Positions 3,910-6,660 of a stretch of 6,660 nucleotides of DNA are shown piece after piece (positions within the stretch are counted from its first letter, which is position 1; each line of letters starts with the position of its first letter). Below the pieces are notes generated by a model. The model was not told the origin of the DNA, did not search any database, and saw nothing but the letters and a program-made list of their open reading frames with translations. A program made the position numbers and the translations under genes. The DNA comes from Candidatus Gottesmanbacteria bacterium RIFOXYB1_FULL_47_11 (GTDB lineage: Bacteria > Patescibacteriota > Microgenomatia > UBA10105 > UBA927): NCBI GenBank assembly GCA_001779455.1, contig MFKE01000028.1, forward strand, positions 1,007-7,666. Direction: 5' to 3'.

Positions 3910-6660
3910 TAAAAAAAATCATCCAAAATTATTGGGAAGTTTTTACTATTTTTCTTTTAAGCCTTACGCCGCTTCTTTGGCTGCGACACGGAGAGGTTAT
4001 TCTCGGTCACGATAGCGGTTATCGACTGGATCCCTTCGGGTATCTTCAGACGCTTTGGTATTCGTGGGATCATTCAAGCGGGTTTGGCGTTGATGTGACT
4101 GGGTCCAAAGGATTTCTTATCGCACAGCTCCCTGAAGCTCTTTTGGTACGTCTGACCCATTCGCTGAGTTTGGGCCAAACTCTGAGTTTTGTTTTCTGGT
4201 TTTTTATTATCGGAATATCGATGTATGTATGTGTCAGGGCGTTTTTCCCGGATCGGAAATATTGGATTATGAGGCTCCTGTCGAGTGTCGGTTATATGTA
4301 TAATTTATTTTTGTTGCAGGGCTGGTTTATCACGGAACGCGCTAAATTTTCTCTTTTTGCTGCATTGCCGTTGGTTTTTGTCATTTGCTGGTCAACACTT
4401 CGCGGAACCTATTCGATTTTGAAAGGATCACTATTATTTGGTTTTACACTCTTTTTGTTAAACGGAGGAGGATCACCGCCCTTATTCGGAGGCATACTTA
4501 TCACAGTAGGCGTGCTTGTGCTTGTTGATATTGCAGAAGGAATATCCCGCCGGCAGGGATTAGCCCGCGCTTGGCGGGTGGTACGGATGGTTTTCTCCAT
4601 GACGTGTTTTACAGTTCTTTTCAATGCCTATTGGGTTGTGCCGCAACTGTATCAGGCATATCGCCAGTATGGCACACGGTTGTTATCGGCAGGCGGTTTT
4701 GGCGGCATCCTGGCATGGGAGTCCTATGTTAGCGTATTGGCGAGTTTTTCTAATCTTTTTCGGCTCCAGGGTATACCGGATTGGTATAACAACAGACTCC
4801 ATCAATACACAGCATTTTATAATCAACCAATACTCATATTACTCAGTTTTTTGCCAATGTTGAGTTTTACGTACGTGCTTGTAAGGCGTGATTGGTGGGT
4901 GGAGTTTAAACAGAAATATCACCTGTTAGGGACGATGGTTGCCATTTGGTTTGTCGGTCTGATTTTTACTGCGGGATCACACTCTTTCGCCGGTTTTATC
5001 TACACCGCGTTTATGAGATATGTACCCGGGTTTGCAATTTTTCGCACATCTTTTTATAAATTTGGTCCTGCGCTCTGGTTTAGCGCAATCGTTCTATTTA
5101 GTTTGTCGGCCACAGTGATACTTATACAGCTTGTTCGAAGTAAAATACTGTATGGGTTGACGGGGATCATCCTTCTTCTCGGTTTATTGCTATATCACTA
5201 CCCATATTTTTTCACGAATTTTTTCCTATGGAGCGCGCCGTTTACTACAAAAGTACAAATACCGAACTATGTGACAGACATCTCTTCGTATATCAATACG
5301 ACGTACGGTAAAGAAAAGCCAAGGATATTGCTGCTTCCCCCCATAGACACGAGTTTTCATACAGATAGTTACGAATGGGGGTTTTGGGGCCTGGATTTAT
5401 TTACCAGGCTCAGCCTTTCGTCGCCAACAGTTGCCAATGATATTGATCTGCCAATCGTGCGTGCTATGTATAACGCTATATATGATGACAACATGAAGTT
5501 GTTCACAACACTTGCAAAACAAGCCGGCATTACGAAGTTGTTGTGGAGAGGCGATGTTTTGTACTCTGATAAAGCGACCACGAGCAATGATTTTTCTTCG
5601 ATGAAAAAAGCGGTGGATGCATCTTCGGAAGTGAAGGAAGAAAAACAGTATGGAAAATGGACATTATACACGTTGCCCGGCGTAAAAGATGTGCAGCAGG
5701 TGCAGGCGGCGAGCGTCTTCGTTCAGGCTGATGTACCGGAAGAACATAAAGCAAGTCTGTTTGCGCTGGGAGATACGCGCGGCCTCCCCATTTTATTTAC
5801 CGGCAATGTCCCTGCTACGGATATGCAACCAATGATAGCGCGGAGCGTGATTAGCGCAGCTTGTGTTTATTGTGACCCAAGTCAACTGAAACAAATAGAA
5901 AAATCAAAAACGTTATCAACGGCGAACTTTTTACCGGATTCGCCGCTGTATGGACTTTCTAAATTTAGAGAAGACTGGGTGCTGAACTCATATCGTTCAA
6001 TTCCGGAACAATATATTGATGCAAATTTAGGATATGCGACGAATCATTTAGGAGAGGTCTGGAGTGCGGTAATGAAAAAAGCAGATAACACGGGAAGTCT
6101 TGCAGAACAAAGTTTCGATAATTTTCAGCATCGTATCGAAGATGCGGTGCGTACCCTTAGTGTACTTCCTGAAATACAGCAGAATACCTATCGCCTGCGG
6201 TTAGTTTCGTTTTTACATTTTTATGAGAATTATTTGGCCGATTTAGCAAAAGAAAATACCACCAAGGGATTGCTGTCAGAACGTTTTTTTGGAAATGCAT
6301 ATCAGTATTTACAGAAACAGCTTGCTACAGTTTCGAGCGGTGTCTGGGTGAGTGAAGGAGCTGTCAAACGGTATTATCTTTCGATTTCCACGGACGGAAC
6401 ATACAAGCTGTCGACTCCCGGCACACAAAAGGTTAACGACGCGGTATCTATGGACGGCAAACAAATCAAGTTAAAGGATCTTGCATATCTTACAACCGGT
6501 ACCCATAAATTTGAAACGGTTCCCGGCGGTTTGGTGAATGCCGACATCACCAACACTTCAACGGCAAGCGGAGATATCCGCATGTCTTACGGCGATTCCT
6601 ATACGGTTAAGATACATCATATATCCGATCGGAAACTCTATAGTTTCCGTTTAGAATACC
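3906..6660 (+). CDS. giant GT-C/YfhO/AftD-like membrane protein with long extracytoplasmic region, 3' truncated
   Basis: The frame starts with ATG at 3906, is open for 918 codons and has not stopped at the window edge. Residues 1-432 hold about 11 hydrophobic segments. HDSGYRLDP (35-43) puts two Asp (D36, D42) in the first outer loop, where GT-C enzymes keep catalytic acids. Other landmarks are NGGGSPPLFGG (186-196), FNAYWVVPQ (239-247) and FAIFRTSFYKFGP (376-388), the last resembling the FR-x-P-x-K-F pattern of YfhO-like and AftD-like proteins. From about 440 it is soluble: RILLLPPIDTSF (473-484), YEWGFWGLDLF (489-499), AGITKLLWRGD (540-550) and YGKWTLYTLPG (582-592) resemble the outer domain that follows the membrane part in these families. 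Residues about 700-812 look alpha-helical, and 822 onward (YYLSISTDGTYKLS, then a DGK hairpin and GTHKFE) looks like a PA14/CBM-type beta-sandwich. Probably transfers a lipid-linked sugar to a surface glycan, or assembles one; substrate unknown. Confidence 0.8.
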   Translation, partial: MIKKIIQNYWEVFTIFLLSLTPLLWLRHGEVILGHDSGYRLDPFGYLQTLWYSWDHSSGFGVDVTGSKGFLIAQLPEALLVRLTHSLSLGQTLSFVFWFFIIGISMYVCVRAFFPDRKYWIMRLLSSVGYMYNLFLLQGWFITERAKFSLFAALPLVFVICWSTLRGTYSILKGSLLFGFTLFLLNGGGSPPLFGGILITVGVLVLVDIAEGISRRQGLARAWRVVRMVFSMTCFTVLFNAYWVVPQLYQAYRQYGTRLLSAGGFGGILAWESYVSVLASFSNLFRLQGIPDWYNNRLHQYTAFYNQPILILLSFLPMLSFTYVLVRRDWWVEFKQKYHLLGTMVAIWFVGLIFTAGSHSFAGFIYTAFMRYVPGFAIFRTSFYKFGPALWFSAIVLFSLSATVILIQLVRSKILYGLTGIILLLGLLLYHYPYFFTNFFLWSAPFTTKVQIPNYVTDISSYINTTYGKEKPRILLLPPIDTSFHTDSYEWGFWGLDLFTRLSLSSPTVANDIDLPIVRAMYNAIYDDNMKLFTTLAKQAGITKLLWRGDVLYSDKATTSNDFSSMKKAVDASSEVKEEKQYGKWTLYTLPGVKDVQQVQAASVFVQADVPEEHKASLFALGDTRGLPILFTGNVPATDMQPMIARSVISAACVYCDPSQLKQIEKSKTLSTANFLPDSPLYGLSKFREDWVLNSYRSIPEQYIDANLGYATNHLGEVWSAVMKKADNTGSLAEQSFDNFQHRIEDAVRTLSVLPEIQQNTYRLRLVSFLHFYENYLADLAKENTTKGLLSERFFGNAYQYLQKQLATVSSGVWVSEGAVKRYYLSISTDGTYKLSTPGTQKVNDAVSMDGKQIKLKDLAYLTTGTHKFETVPGGLVNADITNTSTASGDIRMSYGDSYTVKIHHISDRKLYSFRLEY

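Noticed and set aside
4546..4578. GC-rich stem CCCGCC ... GGCGGG within the giant gene.
   Set aside because: Only 6 bp with a loop over 20 nt, in the middle of a coding region and with no T-tract, so not a terminator.
4624..4863. A 79-aa plus-strand frame within the giant gene.
   Set aside because: It is an alternative frame of the membrane domain. The main frame is open with typical transmembrane segments across the same bases.
5369..5754. Two overlapping minus-strand frames of 100 and 74 aa, opposite the giant gene.
   Set aside because: They lie wholly antisense to a continuous 918-codon frame with recognisable motifs and have no family-like sequence of their own.
1..6660. CRISPR array, tRNA, insertion sequence or recoded (UGA-sense) genome.
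   Set aside because: There are no regularly spaced repeats, no cloverleaf, no transposase and no terminal inverted repeats. TGA serves as a stop for two genes and does not occur inside any supported frame.

Overview
This window is a bacterial cell-envelope glycan or surface-glycosylation locus. It holds five protein-coding genes, two of them cut by the window ends. I see no rRNA, tRNA, CRISPR array or mobile element. Base composition is mildly AT-rich. TAG, TGA and TAA all act as stops, and no long frame reads through TGA, so the code is standard. The mix of a GT4 glycosyltransferase, a DUF268 protein and large GT-C-like membrane proteins, with mostly weak or absent Shine-Dalgarno sites, would fit an uncultured Patescibacteria/CPR-type genome. 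That lineage is an inference; the sequence does not establish it.

Layout: (1) 1-159 (+) is the C-terminal end of an NAD-dependent sugar-nucleotide epimerase/dehydratase. (2) 142-1302 (-), possibly extending to 1380, is a GT-B fold GT4-type glycosyltransferase. It converges on gene 1 and overlaps it by 18 bp. (3) 1303-1416 is a short AT-rich divergent intergenic region with a 17-bp dyad, GGAATAT-AAA-ATATTCC. (4) 1417-2193 (+) is a DUF268 SAM-methyltransferase-like protein. (5) 2227-3909 (+) is a polytopic GT-C-like membrane protein with a DE motif in its first outer loop. (6) 3906-6660 (+) is a very long frame, 918 codons and still open at the window edge. It overlaps gene 5 by ATGA and has a good GGAG ribosome binding site. 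It encodes about 11 membrane segments followed by a long extracytoplasmic part.

Genes 4 to 6 are closely packed in one direction and probably form one transcription unit. A reasonable model, by inference, is that the epimerase supplies a nucleotide sugar and the GT4 enzyme and DUF268 protein act on a cytoplasmic, probably lipid-linked, glycan. The two GT-C-like proteins would then transfer lipid-phosphate-linked sugars on the outer face of the membrane. The most distinctive item is the giant C-terminally extended GT-C/YfhO/AftD-like protein, coupled to a second, smaller GT-C-like protein.
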